64,000 nucleotides of DNA from assembly GCF_006542765.1 (NCBI RefSeq), contig NZ_SKCD01000011.1, forward strand, positions 1 to 64,000. The letters are read 5' to 3'. Of this stretch, positions 25,927 to 33,230 are shown piece after piece (position 1 is the first letter of the stretch; each line of letters opens with the position of its first letter). Below the pieces are notes generated by a model, which ran no database searches, was not told the DNA's origin, and worked only from the letters and a program-made list of their open reading frames with translations. The DNA is from Paenibacillus luteus. Its GTDB lineage: Bacteria > Bacillota > Bacilli > Paenibacillales > Paenibacillaceae. The position numbers were made by a program, and so were the translations under genes.

Positions 25927-27261
25927 TTACTGCTCCTCCTCATTCTTAACGCCATTGGCCTCTGACACAGCAGCATGGATATAAGCAGCCAATGCCTTGA
26001 TTTCCTCTTCGTTCATTAATGCAGGAGGCATCACATCCCTGACCTCGTGCATATTCGGAATGAAGCCTGCCAGTGCCTCTTCTGACCAATCCTTAGCTCG
26101 GCTGGTAAGCACCCTGCTTTTTCGCGGTCCATCGATGCTGTGGCATTGAATACATTGCATCCGGAATAGTTGTTCTCCAGCCTCAATTTTGTTCTCCTCC
26201 GTTACTTCTTTTACCGAAGCAAAAACAGAATTAGCCAGCGCCCCTTCCTTCTTGAGCTTCTCCGTATGCTCAACTAACGTTCCATTTCCATACATATAGT
26301 TGTAAATAATGTACGGCTTCCTTATGTTCTCTCTTACAATCTCAAACTCCGCAATTAAAGCCAGAGAAAATACACCTGTAAAGATGGCCAGCACAAGCGG
26401 AAACTTAGGCTTGGCGTTTAATAGCGTGACGCCCAAAATAAAAATAACCAATAACCCCAAAACATTAATAATAATAAAAGCATAATCACTCATGCCCGTT
26501 GCCCATACCACAAGGGTTTGTGCCTTGTCAGGGAGGCTCTTCAAATACCATGTACCGAAAACAATCATTAAAGGGACTGAAACGATCAACCATTTACCAA
26601 ACATTCTAAAGACGAGATGCCGATCTTTTTTGTCCTTCATAACTAAGCTTGTCAAAGGTGTAAGCACTGCAACGCCGAGCGTAATTGCAGCGAAGGTTCT
26701 AAACAAGGTAGATGGTACCCACGTCTCGTTCAAAAATGCATCCCAGAAAGATAATGTCTCTACCCAGTTGCCAGGGTTAATCTGAGCAGCAAGAATACCC
26801 GTAATAATGACCAATGTAACCCACGACATTACACACAAAGCTATCCCAATTTTAAAGTGGAGCCTTTTCTTTGCTCCCCGCCATTTATCCCATGTGTAGA
26901 AATAAGTAAGCAGCAATATCACTTCACTAACAAACACAAGCCATTCTGTAAACCAAGCCCAGTGAAAAATTCTAAGCAACGAGCCAATCGCATCCGGAAT
27001 AATAACGGTTGTCGTGAACCAAATCCCGACTCCAGTCATTGCTCCTACCGTTGTTGTAATAATAAGAATATACTTCGTCAAGCGGTGAGCAAAAGCATCC
27101 AACTGCTCATTGCCTCTTTTGATGGCGATATATTCCATAGAAACTACTAGGATAGATCCGCCTATCGCAACCGCATGGTTAATCATGACGTGAAGAACAG
27201 CCATCATACCAATTAGGTTTCCGTTACCGAGCCATCCAAAATCAATTGTTGGAAAATACAT
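25927..27261 (-). CDS. CydA-like subunit with C-terminal cytochrome c domain
   Basis: A 444-residue fusion. Residues 1-320 are a CydA-like membrane core: VLHVMINHAVAIGGSILVVSMEY with the first haem His, and FTEWLVFVSEVILLLTYFYTWDKW with both conserved glutamates of CydA. The CydA Q-loop and the GRQPW signature are absent. From about residue 365 an external cytochrome c domain follows (GEQLFRMQCIQCHSIDG, a CxxCH haem c site, and MPPALMNEEEIKALAAYI with the likely Met ligand). Lack of the quinol site and a fused haem c suggest electrons enter or leave through cytochrome c. Its promoter has a regulon dyad. Comparative surveys of the bd superfamily describe cytochrome-c-bearing branches; which branch this is needs a tree. 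Confidence 0.8.
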   Translation of the reverse strand: MYFPTIDFGWLGNGNLIGMMAVLHVMINHAVAIGGSILVVSMEYIAIKRGNEQLDAFAHRLTKYILIITTTVGAMTGVGIWFTTTVIIPDAIGSLLRIFHWAWFTEWLVFVSEVILLLTYFYTWDKWRGAKKRLHFKIGIALCVMSWVTLVIITGILAAQINPGNWVETLSFWDAFLNETWVPSTLFRTFAAITLGVAVLTPLTSLVMKDKKDRHLVFRMFGKWLIVSVPLMIVFGTWYLKSLPDKAQTLVVWATGMSDYAFIIINVLGLLVIFILGVTLLNAKPKFPLVLAIFTGVFSLALIAEFEIVRENIRKPYIIYNYMYGNGTLVEHTEKLKKEGALANSVFASVKEVTEENKIEAGEQLFRMQCIQCHSIDGPRKSRVLTSRAKDWSEEALAGFIPNMHEVRDVMPPALMNEEEIKALAAYIHAAVSEANGVKNEEEQ

Positions 27262-27312
27262 TCCCTTACCCCTTCCATATGTTTAACAATGTGTGCACAT
27301 TACTCATTTGTA

Positions 27313-27358
27313 AGTATATCTTCGTGTAATTCAGCTAAAAATAGCTCGTTTGAGCTAA
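27313..27358 (-). promoter_or_regulatory. Regulon dyad and -10 box of the bd-like operon
   Basis: ATAGCTC-GTTT-GAGCTAA (27341-27358). On the minus strand TATACT (27318 down to 27313) starts exactly 31.5 bp from the centre. Confidence 0.75.
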
Positions 27359-27414
27359 GTTATGAACTTCCTGTGAAGCTAGTGGATGTCATTATCCGAC
27401 TACACGTTTACACT

Positions 27415-27460
27415 ATGACTCTTTTGAGCTATAGAAAAATGATTCCATAAATTATAAAAT
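27415..27460 (+). promoter_or_regulatory. Regulon dyad and -10 box of the small cytochrome c gene
   Basis: ATGACTC-TTTT-GAGCTAT (27415-27432); TAAAAT at 27455-27460 starts exactly 31.5 bp from the centre. This site and the one at 27341 stand back to back for divergent operons. Confidence 0.75.
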
Positions 27461-27493
27461 AAATAGCATTACATTGAGGATGGGGGATTTACG

Positions 27494-27856
27494 TTGCAAA
27501 AGTGGATCATGTCTGCCTTTGTTGGATTTGCCGGATTGCTGACCGTCTTTCTTCTCCTGTTCAACCTTCCTGCAAAGGAAGAAGTGGCTGAAGAAAACAA
27601 CGCTGTAACTATTCCAGACACGCCAGTTAATACAGCTGCAGCCGAGACTATTTATAAAAGCAGCTGCTTGCCTTGTCATGGTGATCAGTTTCAAGGTGCA
27701 ATGGGGCCAGCGCTTGACAAGGTAGGCGCTACGATGAGCAAAGAAAAAATATATAAGCAAATCGTACAAGGCGGAGGCGGTATGCCCGGCTATAAGGATC
27801 GGTTATCCGAAGAGGAAATCGTTAACTTAACCAATTGGCTAGCATCGTTTCAATAA
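27494..27856 (+). CDS. Membrane-anchored small cytochrome c
   Basis: A 120-residue class I cytochrome c starting at TTG after GGATGGGGG. An N-terminal uncleaved helix (IMSAFVGFAGLLTVFLLLFNLP) anchors an acidic linker and a short haem domain: IYKSSCLPCHGDQFQGAMGPALDKVG with CxxCH and GGGGMPGYKDRLSEEEIVNLTNWLASF with the Met ligand. This is the c551/CccA-like type of Bacilli. It is divergent from the bd-like/c complex and shares back-to-back regulon dyads with it, so it is the obvious electron partner. Confidence 0.9.
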   Translation: MQKWIMSAFVGFAGLLTVFLLLFNLPAKEEVAEENNAVTIPDTPVNTAAAETIYKSSCLPCHGDQFQGAMGPALDKVGATMSKEKIYKQIVQGGGGMPGYKDRLSEEEIVNLTNWLASFQ

Positions 27857-27887
27857 CGTTTATATGCTATACGTTCACATTAAAAAT

Positions 27888-27940
27888 GACTCACAAGAAA
27901 GGTGCTTTCAAAAAGTGCCTCCTCCTGTGAGTCTATTTAT
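27888..27940 (+). terminator. Terminator of the small cytochrome c gene
   Basis: GACTCACA...TGTGAGTC hairpin with an inner AAGG/CCTC stem and a following TATTTATTT. Confidence 0.7.
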
Positions 27941-27973
27941 TTGTTCAAAGGTTCGTTACAATTTAACGGTTTT

Positions 27974-28019
27974 TTAGCTACATTGAGCCATATTCCTTCA
28001 CGACTTTAAAGGGCATACT
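27974..28019 (+). promoter_or_regulatory. Regulon dyad and -10 box of the second OmpR-type regulator
   Basis: TTAGCTA-CATT-GAGCCAT (27974-27991); CATACT at 28014-28019 starts exactly 31.5 bp from the centre. Confidence 0.6.
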
Positions 28020-28062
28020 TATCCCATATTCAACTTTCGAATCTGAATGGAGAGCTGAGGCC

Positions 28063-28800
28063 TTGAAACAAAAGAAGAATATGATCCTCATCATCAGCCA
28101 GGAAAAGCATACCTACAATCATTTAAATGCATATTTTCTCAAAGAAGGCTATCTCACAGATACAACCTTCAACGTAAATCATGCCATGCTTAAATTAAAC
28201 CATAACCATTATGGTCTAATCATTATCGATCATTCAACGACCGGCTTAACTAATATTCAAATATGCTCGGCCATCAGAAAAAGATTAAAAACACCCATTA
28301 TGCTGATTACAGAAAATGGGAAGGAATCACAGCGGTTGGCTGCCTTTGAAGCAGGAGCTGACGACTGCGTGGAGAAGCCTGTATCCTATTTGGAGATGGT
28401 TTTGCGTGCCAAAGCTATTATCAGAAGGACAACCGATCAGGTAATACAATCGACTAGCAGGACGAGTTTTCCAGCTATCGAGCTAACGCATCTTATGATA
28501 TATCCATCTGCTCACCGTATTTTAGTCGATGGCACAGCTATCCACTTTTCCCTCAAAGAATTCGATTTACTATATTATCTTGTGCTTAATGCAGAAATGG
28601 CGCATACACGCCCTCATCTGCTTGGTGTCATCTGGAGAGAGTCCGATGTTAATGATTATCGAACGGTGGATACACATATCAAGCGCATTCGGGAGAAGCT
28701 ATCCGCAATTTCTCCAACTGTAGGAGGTATGATTAGAACAGTCCGTGGAGTAGGTTATCTATTCAGCGAAGGAAATCAAAGTATCCTTGAGGCAAAATAA
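28063..28800 (+). CDS. OmpR-family regulator with degenerate receiver
   Basis: A 245-residue protein starting at TTG. The receiver keeps the Asp (LIIIDHSTTG), Thr (MLITENG) and Lys (VEKPVS), but the metal-binding acidic pair is replaced by ISQEK, leaving one acidic residue. Mg2+-dependent phosphorylation may therefore be weak or lost. The winged helix is complete (FSLKEFDLLYYLV; TVDTHIKRIREKLS; IRTVRGVGYLF). No histidine kinase is adjacent. It has a regulon dyad. Its last 25 bp overlap the end of the convergent truncated cytochrome gene. Confidence 0.85.
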   Translation: MKQKKNMILIISQEKHTYNHLNAYFLKEGYLTDTTFNVNHAMLKLNHNHYGLIIIDHSTTGLTNIQICSAIRKRLKTPIMLITENGKESQRLAAFEAGADDCVEKPVSYLEMVLRAKAIIRRTTDQVIQSTSRTSFPAIELTHLMIYPSAHRILVDGTAIHFSLKEFDLLYYLVLNAEMAHTRPHLLGVIWRESDVNDYRTVDTHIKRIREKLSAISPTVGGMIRTVRGVGYLFSEGNQSILEAK

Positions 28801-29030
28801 GAGTAGCTTCCAATGTTTTGTAGGCTTGGTCCCCTTCTGCCCTGCAGATTAGTACCGTGACAGGACATGCATTTTTTCTTATAGATGATCTCAGCTTCAC
28901 TGCTTTGGACACTTTGTCCTTCATTCCTATCGTTTTGCATTCGATCAACTGTTGTCGTACTTCCACAAGCCGTTACTAATATTGCTCCAATAATGACACT
29001 TATTACTGAGCCATACTTGAGCCTACTCAT
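28776..29030 (-). pseudogene. Truncated cytochrome c lipoprotein
   Basis: An 84-residue frame: signal peptide with lipobox LVTACG, an acidic linker, then the haem c site IIYKKKCMSCHGTNLQGRRGPSLQNIGS. After this the frame turns into unrelated residues (YSYFASRIL) and stops, so the Met-ligand half of the haem domain is missing. Small cytochromes c of this type are normally about 110-125 residues, compare the intact one at 27494. The 3' end runs into the convergent regulator gene, which suggests a deletion. If made, it could bind haem covalently but would lack the usual sixth ligand. Confidence 0.65.
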
Positions 29031-29066
29031 TATATAAATACCCCTTTCGAATTGAATATAGATTCT

Positions 29067-29111
29067 ATCATATCCAATCGTCGTTACTTAAAAATGACTA
29101 ATTACAGCTAT
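29067..29111 (-). promoter_or_regulatory. Weak regulon dyad before the truncated cytochrome gene
   Basis: ATGACTA-ATTA-CAGCTAT (29094-29111) lacks the CTC/GAG core on both sides by one base. TATGAT on the minus strand (29072 down to 29067) starts 30.5 bp from the centre. It looks like a decayed site in front of a decayed gene. Confidence 0.4.
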
Positions 29112-29156
29112 TTTGTCACTAATATTATGAAAATTAAGCAACAATAATGGATATAA

Positions 29157-29202
29157 ATAGCTCTATCTGGTTATGGAGAGCGATTCTCAGGCATGCTAGA
29201 AT
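29157..29202 (+). promoter_or_regulatory. Regulon dyad and -10 box of the third OmpR-type regulator
   Basis: ATAGCTC-TATC-TGGTTAT (29157-29174): left half matches, right half is weak. TAGAAT at 29197-29202 starts exactly 31.5 bp from the centre. Confidence 0.5.
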
Positions 29203-29238
29203 TAACGACGAAATGCAAGGAACGGAGGGACTGACCCC

Positions 29239-29964
29239 ATGAAATCAAACAAAAAAATACTCATAATGGAAAGTGATGATCACACGCGAGACATTATGCA
29301 ACTATATATAACATTAGAAGGCTGGAGCTTGGACATAGCCTCTGATTGGAATGAGGTTCTCATTAAAACAGGTATATCGAAATATGATCTGCTTATTATA
29401 GATGCCCCTCATTTTCTTGAGAGGCATGGAAGTCATGTTGTTACGGTGAAAAGTTTTCTTGCAACCCCTCTTATCTTGTTATATCCGACCGAACAACAAG
29501 AACCTATTCTGAAAGGCTTTCGATTAGGAGCTGATGATTGTCTAGCAAAACCATTCACTCCAGTAGAGTTGATTTGCAGAATACGTGCCATTATGCGACG
29601 GAAATCTCCTTCCTCCTATTTTGATATGTCAATGAAAAACTTATACCCCTATAAGCAAAGTCAAATTCATGTGAATTCCGCTATTTCTCAAGTGCAAGTA
29701 GGAGACCAATTCATACCGTTTACCAAGAGAGAGTTCAGCTTGATTAGTTATATGTATAGCCATATGAATAAGTTTATTAGTCGTTCTGAGCTTCTAGAGC
29801 AAGTTTGGGGCAATAACAAAGTTAGCTATGAACGCACTGTAGATGCTTATATAAAACGTGTCCGCTATAAAATCCAGAATCGCGCAGAAGACTCATTTTC
29901 TCTAATAAAGACTGTCAGGGGCTCCGGTTATTGCTTACTAGCTCCCTTCACAGCTTTGCATTAA
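29239..29964 (+). CDS. OmpR-family response regulator with altered receiver
   Basis: A 241-residue regulator with GGAGGG before the ATG. The receiver keeps acidic residues (MESDDHT), the Asp in LLIIDAPHF and the Lys in LAKPFTP, but the Thr/Ser switch position is Tyr (LILLYPTE). The winged helix is normal (FTKREFSLISYM; TVDAYIKRVRYKIQ; IKTVRGSGYCLL). No kinase is adjacent. It has a regulon dyad. Three related regulators in 6 kb, each with such a site, suggest duplication followed by drift. Confidence 0.87.
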   Translation: MKSNKKILIMESDDHTRDIMQLYITLEGWSLDIASDWNEVLIKTGISKYDLLIIDAPHFLERHGSHVVTVKSFLATPLILLYPTEQQEPILKGFRLGADDCLAKPFTPVELICRIRAIMRRKSPSSYFDMSMKNLYPYKQSQIHVNSAISQVQVGDQFIPFTKREFSLISYMYSHMNKFISRSELLEQVWGNNKVSYERTVDAYIKRVRYKIQNRAEDSFSLIKTVRGSGYCLLAPFTALH

Positions 29965-29972
29965 AAACGCAG

Positions 29973-30014
29973 AACAGCCCTGCCTTATGTTTTTGAATAA
30001 GGCCGGGCTGTTTT
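29973..30014. terminator. Bidirectional terminator
   Basis: AACAGCCCxGCCTTAT...ATAAGGCCGGGCTGTT hairpin with T4, between convergent regulator genes. Confidence 0.85.
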
Positions 30015-30017
30015 CAT

Positions 30018-30668
30018 CTACAAATGATGCAAACCACGTTCATATACGTATCTCGCTAATTGCACACGGTTTTCCAACTGAAGCTTTTGCAAAATATTTT
30101 TCAAATGATTTTTGACTGTATGCTCGGAAATCGTTAAATGTGTGGCAATGTCTCTGTTCAACATTCCCTTCGCTACTAACAGTAAGATCTCTCTTTCTCT
30201 ATTAGTTAGAGGCGATTCCTCTTGCCGTGGTATTTTATCTTTTGAGAATTCACTTAATATCCGTTGAGCCAGTTCCTGCGACATAGGAGCCTCATCGAAA
30301 GCAATTGCTCTCAAATATTCCAGCCAAGCACTCGGATTCAAATTTTTGAGAAGGTAGCCCTGCGCCCCCTTCTTCAATGCCTCGAACAGATCGCTAATAT
30401 CGTCCGATACGGTTACCATAACGATTTTCACATATGGGAATCTCGACTTAATTTCTTTTGTAGCATCGAGACCTCCCATCCTCTTCATGTTAATATCCAT
30501 TAATATCATATCTGGCATGAGTTGCTCCGTCCATTCAATCGCTTCTTCACCATCCTGCGCTTCGCCTACAACTTCAAAAAGGGAATCCCCTCCGAGTATA
30601 TCTTTCATTCCTTCTCTAGCATGTGGATGATCATCTACGATAAGAACGCGTATTTGTTGGTAAGTCAT
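30018..30668 (-). CDS. NarL/FixJ-family response regulator
   Basis: A 216-residue regulator. Receiver: VDDHPHAREGM acidic pair, phospho-acceptor Asp58 in MILMDINMKRMGG, and Lys in GYLLKNLNP. Output: LuxR/GerE-type HTH (LTNREREILLLVAKGMLNRDIATHLTISEHTVKNHLKNILQKLQ, residues about 150-193). It overlaps the end of its kinase gene. LuxR-type domains bind 18-20 bp dyads next to the -35 region as dimers, which is just the arrangement of the fourteen dyads in this window. One of them lies before this two-gene operon. It is therefore my first candidate for the regulator of the island; this is inference. NreC of staphylococci, a relative, also binds an inverted repeat with a 4-bp spacer. Confidence 0.92.
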   Translation of the reverse strand: MTYQQIRVLIVDDHPHAREGMKDILGGDSLFEVVGEAQDGEEAIEWTEQLMPDMILMDINMKRMGGLDATKEIKSRFPYVKIVMVTVSDDISDLFEALKKGAQGYLLKNLNPSAWLEYLRAIAFDEAPMSQELAQRILSEFSKDKIPRQEESPLTNREREILLLVAKGMLNRDIATHLTISEHTVKNHLKNILQKLQLENRVQLARYVYERGLHHL

Positions 30669-31499
30669 CTATGCTGCACTCGCCTTCCTATTAATCAATT
30701 CGAGTATCGTTCTTCCTGATTCTCGTCTGATTTGCAATTCCCAATCCAGTTCTAATGCCCGTTTCTTTAAAAACTTCAATCCATAACTGCCTTCCTTAAG
30801 AAACGGTTCACCGATTAAACCTGATCCATTGTCAGAAATATGACACGTCCAGCCCCAATCTTTTGTTTTTAATCTAATCCGAATATGATTAGCTTCATGA
30901 GCATGCTTTCGAATATTATAGAGTCCTTCTCTAAGGAACTCGTACAAACCTATCTTTTCTTTGACTGTTAAATGTAGCTCTTCTATTGGCCATTCATATT
31001 CGATTCTAACATTTGAATCGAGTTCTAACTCATCAATAAAATCGCTAATCGAACTTCTCCATGGTGCAGCTACAACTTCAGGCGGATACTTCAAATGAGA
31101 TATAGACTGGCGCACGTATTCATTGACTTCTAATACTGTTTTTTTAACAGATGTCAGTTTCTCATCTTGTTCGTCGGTTCGATTAAGCTGCTCCAATTGA
31201 ACAGAAACCAAAAATAAGGATTGAGCAATGCCATCATGCAGCTCTCTCGCCAAATTTTCACGTTCTTGCAGCAGCAATTGTACGACCCTTGATTGCTGAA
31301 GCTCTTCCTGAACATTTTCTAAAATTGCAAAAAGTCGTGTAATAAGCAGCAAGGTAACAATAAATACAATTAACGGTGATAGCCAATTTCCTGCATCCAT
31401 AGAAATATAGGGTAGTAAATACTCATGTCTTACATACTCCCAGATCCAAATGGTTAGCGTTGGTATGATTAAAATTAACCATTTAATTTGTTTATACAG
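30669..31499 (-). CDS. NreB/LiaS-type sensor histidine kinase
   Basis: A HisKA_3-type kinase. The conventional ATG is at 31400, but the frame continues upstream as LYKQIKWLILIIPTLTIWIWEYVRHEYLLPYIS with a membrane helix and reaches a CTG at 31499 that has GGAGG at the right distance. I take the long form (about 276 residues, two helices); the start codon is unusual. The phospho-His is in NLARELHDGIAQSLFLVSVQLEQL. The ATPase has ISDNGSGL and GSYGLKFLKKRA. No PAS domain and no Fe-S cysteine cluster are present, unlike NreB, so the signal is sensed by the membrane part or by a partner. Operon with the NarL-type regulator. Confidence 0.85.
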   Translation of the reverse strand: MYKQIKWLILIIPTLTIWIWEYVRHEYLLPYISMDAGNWLSPLIVFIVTLLLITRLFAILENVQEELQQSRVVQLLLQERENLARELHDGIAQSLFLVSVQLEQLNRTDEQDEKLTSVKKTVLEVNEYVRQSISHLKYPPEVVAAPWRSSISDFIDELELDSNVRIEYEWPIEELHLTVKEKIGLYEFLREGLYNIRKHAHEANHIRIRLKTKDWGWTCHISDNGSGLIGEPFLKEGSYGLKFLKKRALELDWELQIRRESGRTILELINRKASAA

Positions 31500-31548
31500 C
31501 GCTCAAATCCTCCTTTGAAAATATATTAAAAATTTTAAGCTTACGTCT

Positions 31549-31594
31549 ATTTTCGCTTATCTCTACTTCCTTAAACATGACTCTTTAGAGCTAA
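31549..31594 (-). promoter_or_regulatory. Regulon dyad before the NarL-type two-component operon
   Basis: ATGACTC-TTTA-GAGCTAA (31577-31594). On the minus strand GAAAAT (31554 down to 31549) sits at exactly 31.5 bp from the centre but is a poor -10. It suggests autoregulation. Confidence 0.6.
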
Positions 31595-31637
31595 TTGCCA
31601 AAAATAATTCCTTACTTTGTAACAATGTCATAAGCAT

Positions 31638-31683
31638 ATAGCTACATCGAGTCATTCTCTCTTCTATCGTCGATGTTCATAAT
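31638..31683 (+). promoter_or_regulatory. Regulon dyad and -10 box of the Znu-type operon
   Basis: ATAGCTA-CATC-GAGTCAT (31638-31655); CATAAT at 31678-31683 starts exactly 31.5 bp from the centre. Confidence 0.7.
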
Positions 31684-31712
31684 ATTAAAGAGAAAGAGGT
31701 GAAAGAAAACAG

Positions 31713-32408
31713 GTGTCAGATTTTGCTCTTGAGCTTCAACAAGTATGTGCGGGCTATGGCGAGAACCCCGTCATTAATCAACTGAACTTCAAAGCGGCAA
31801 GAGGAGAGTTTATAGCCATAATCGGCTCCAACGGCGCAGGTAAATCAACCTTATTTCGAATGATCCTTGGCCTTCTTCCTCTATCGGCGGGAAAGATTAT
31901 CATTCAATCGCACCAAATGGATAGCAAGAAAGATTTCGACTTTATTCGAACTAGAATAGGATTTGTTCCTCAAGGCGTTCAGGGAGGAAATTTACCTATT
32001 ACGGTTCTTGAATCCGTTATGCTTGGAAACTGGGGAGCTTCATTCTCTTATTGGAGACGTCCAACTGCTGAAGATAAAGATAAGGCTGCTAAGTGGCTAG
32101 AGTATGTCGGATTAACGAACTTAGCGAGCAAGGATTGTAGACGGTTATCCGGTGGGCAGAGACAAAGAATGAATATCGCGCGGGCATTAATCAGGGAACC
32201 AGATATTTTATTGCTTGATGAACCGATTACTCATCTAGATAAACATTCACAAGAGATCCTTTATTCCCTCATTGCAGCGTGCAGACAGCGATTACCGCAT
32301 CTGCTTATACTCATGATTACTCATCAGCTAGAAGAAGCCGCTCCATTAACCGACCGCATCTATTTGATGGACAAAGGGCAATTAATCGAGGTTGGTGAAG
32401 CACCTTGA
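31713..32408 (+). CDS. Metal ABC importer ATPase, ZnuC type
   Basis: A 231-residue ATPase of the zinc/manganese importer class, starting at GTG. Walker A GSNGAGKST, Q-loop IGFVPQGVQ, signature RLSGGQRQRMNIARALIREP, Walker B ILLLDEPITHLD and the switch MITHQLEEA are present. It overlaps the permease start by 4 bp. Its promoter has the island regulon dyad and no evident Zur box was seen. The metal could be zinc, manganese or another; the regulon link to Nos and Sco genes makes copper worth testing. Confidence 0.88.
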   Translation: MSDFALELQQVCAGYGENPVINQLNFKAARGEFIAIIGSNGAGKSTLFRMILGLLPLSAGKIIIQSHQMDSKKDFDFIRTRIGFVPQGVQGGNLPITVLESVMLGNWGASFSYWRRPTAEDKDKAAKWLEYVGLTNLASKDCRRLSGGQRQRMNIARALIREPDILLLDEPITHLDKHSQEILYSLIAACRQRLPHLLILMITHQLEEAAPLTDRIYLMDKGQLIEVGEAP

Positions 32409-33208
32409 CCTTGCTCGACTATTTGCAAATTCCATTGTTCCAGCGGGCATTATTGGCATGCACTATCGCAGGCGGGTGTTTGTCTCTTATCGGTATTGTG
32501 GTTATTCAGTTCCAACTTACGGTCGTAAGATTTGCGCTTATGCACCTTTCTCTACTAGGAGGCGCTTTAGGCATGCTTATCGGAACCAAGCCTATGTGGG
32601 GAGCTATGGTCGCCATCGTAATTGGCTCACTTCTATTCGGCCCACTATCTTCAAAAATCAATCTGGAACCCGCCATTACAGGCGCTTTCTTAATGACAGG
32701 CTCACTTGCTGCTGCCTTAATGCTATTTCATGTTGGCGGAGTCCCTGCTATGGAAGTCTTTGGGCTGTTTGCCGGCAGTATTCTTACGCTTACCGCATTA
32801 GATTTTTGGCTATTAGGTATTGTAAGTTTGATTATCGTTTCTTTATTTACGCTTTTTTATAGGGAGATTCAATTGGTTCTGCATGACGCAGATCAAGCTC
32901 AGTGGCTTGGTGTTCCCGTATCAACCATTCGCAACTCGCTTCTATTTCTAACTGGCATTGCCATCGGAATTTCCATGAAGCTGGTTGGCGCCCTGTTAAT
33001 TGACGCCCTGCTACTATTACCAGCAATGGCTGCAACCAGGATCGCTAAAACCTATAAACAGCTTCTTGTATTCTCTGTTCTATTTGGTTTAATCTGTGCA
33101 GTTGGAGGATTCATACTCTCCTTACTGCTAAACTTGCCCACCGGTGCAACGATTACAATGTTTGGCGTGCTGCTTTTAGGCATTTGCTATCTGCTAAAAA
33201 GAAAATAA
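32405..33208 (+). CDS. Metal ABC importer permease, ZnuB type
   Basis: A 267-residue permease of the ABC-3 family with about eight helices. MTLLDYLQIPLFQRALLACTIAGGCLSLIGIVVIQFQLTVVRFALMHLSLLGGALGML is the usual N-terminus and VGALLIDALLLLPAMAATRIAKT the conserved ABC-3 segment near the C-terminus. In ordinary ZnuB the former reads GAxxSHxxLPG; here it is MHLSLLGGALG, a variant. It is coupled to the ATPase gene by overlap. Confidence 0.88.
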   Translation: MTLLDYLQIPLFQRALLACTIAGGCLSLIGIVVIQFQLTVVRFALMHLSLLGGALGMLIGTKPMWGAMVAIVIGSLLFGPLSSKINLEPAITGAFLMTGSLAAALMLFHVGGVPAMEVFGLFAGSILTLTALDFWLLGIVSLIIVSLFTLFYREIQLVLHDADQAQWLGVPVSTIRNSLLFLTGIAIGISMKLVGALLIDALLLLPAMAATRIAKTYKQLLVFSVLFGLICAVGGFILSLLLNLPTGATITMFGVLLLGICYLLKRK

Positions 33209-33230
33209 ATCATGCTGGAGGAATAATCAA

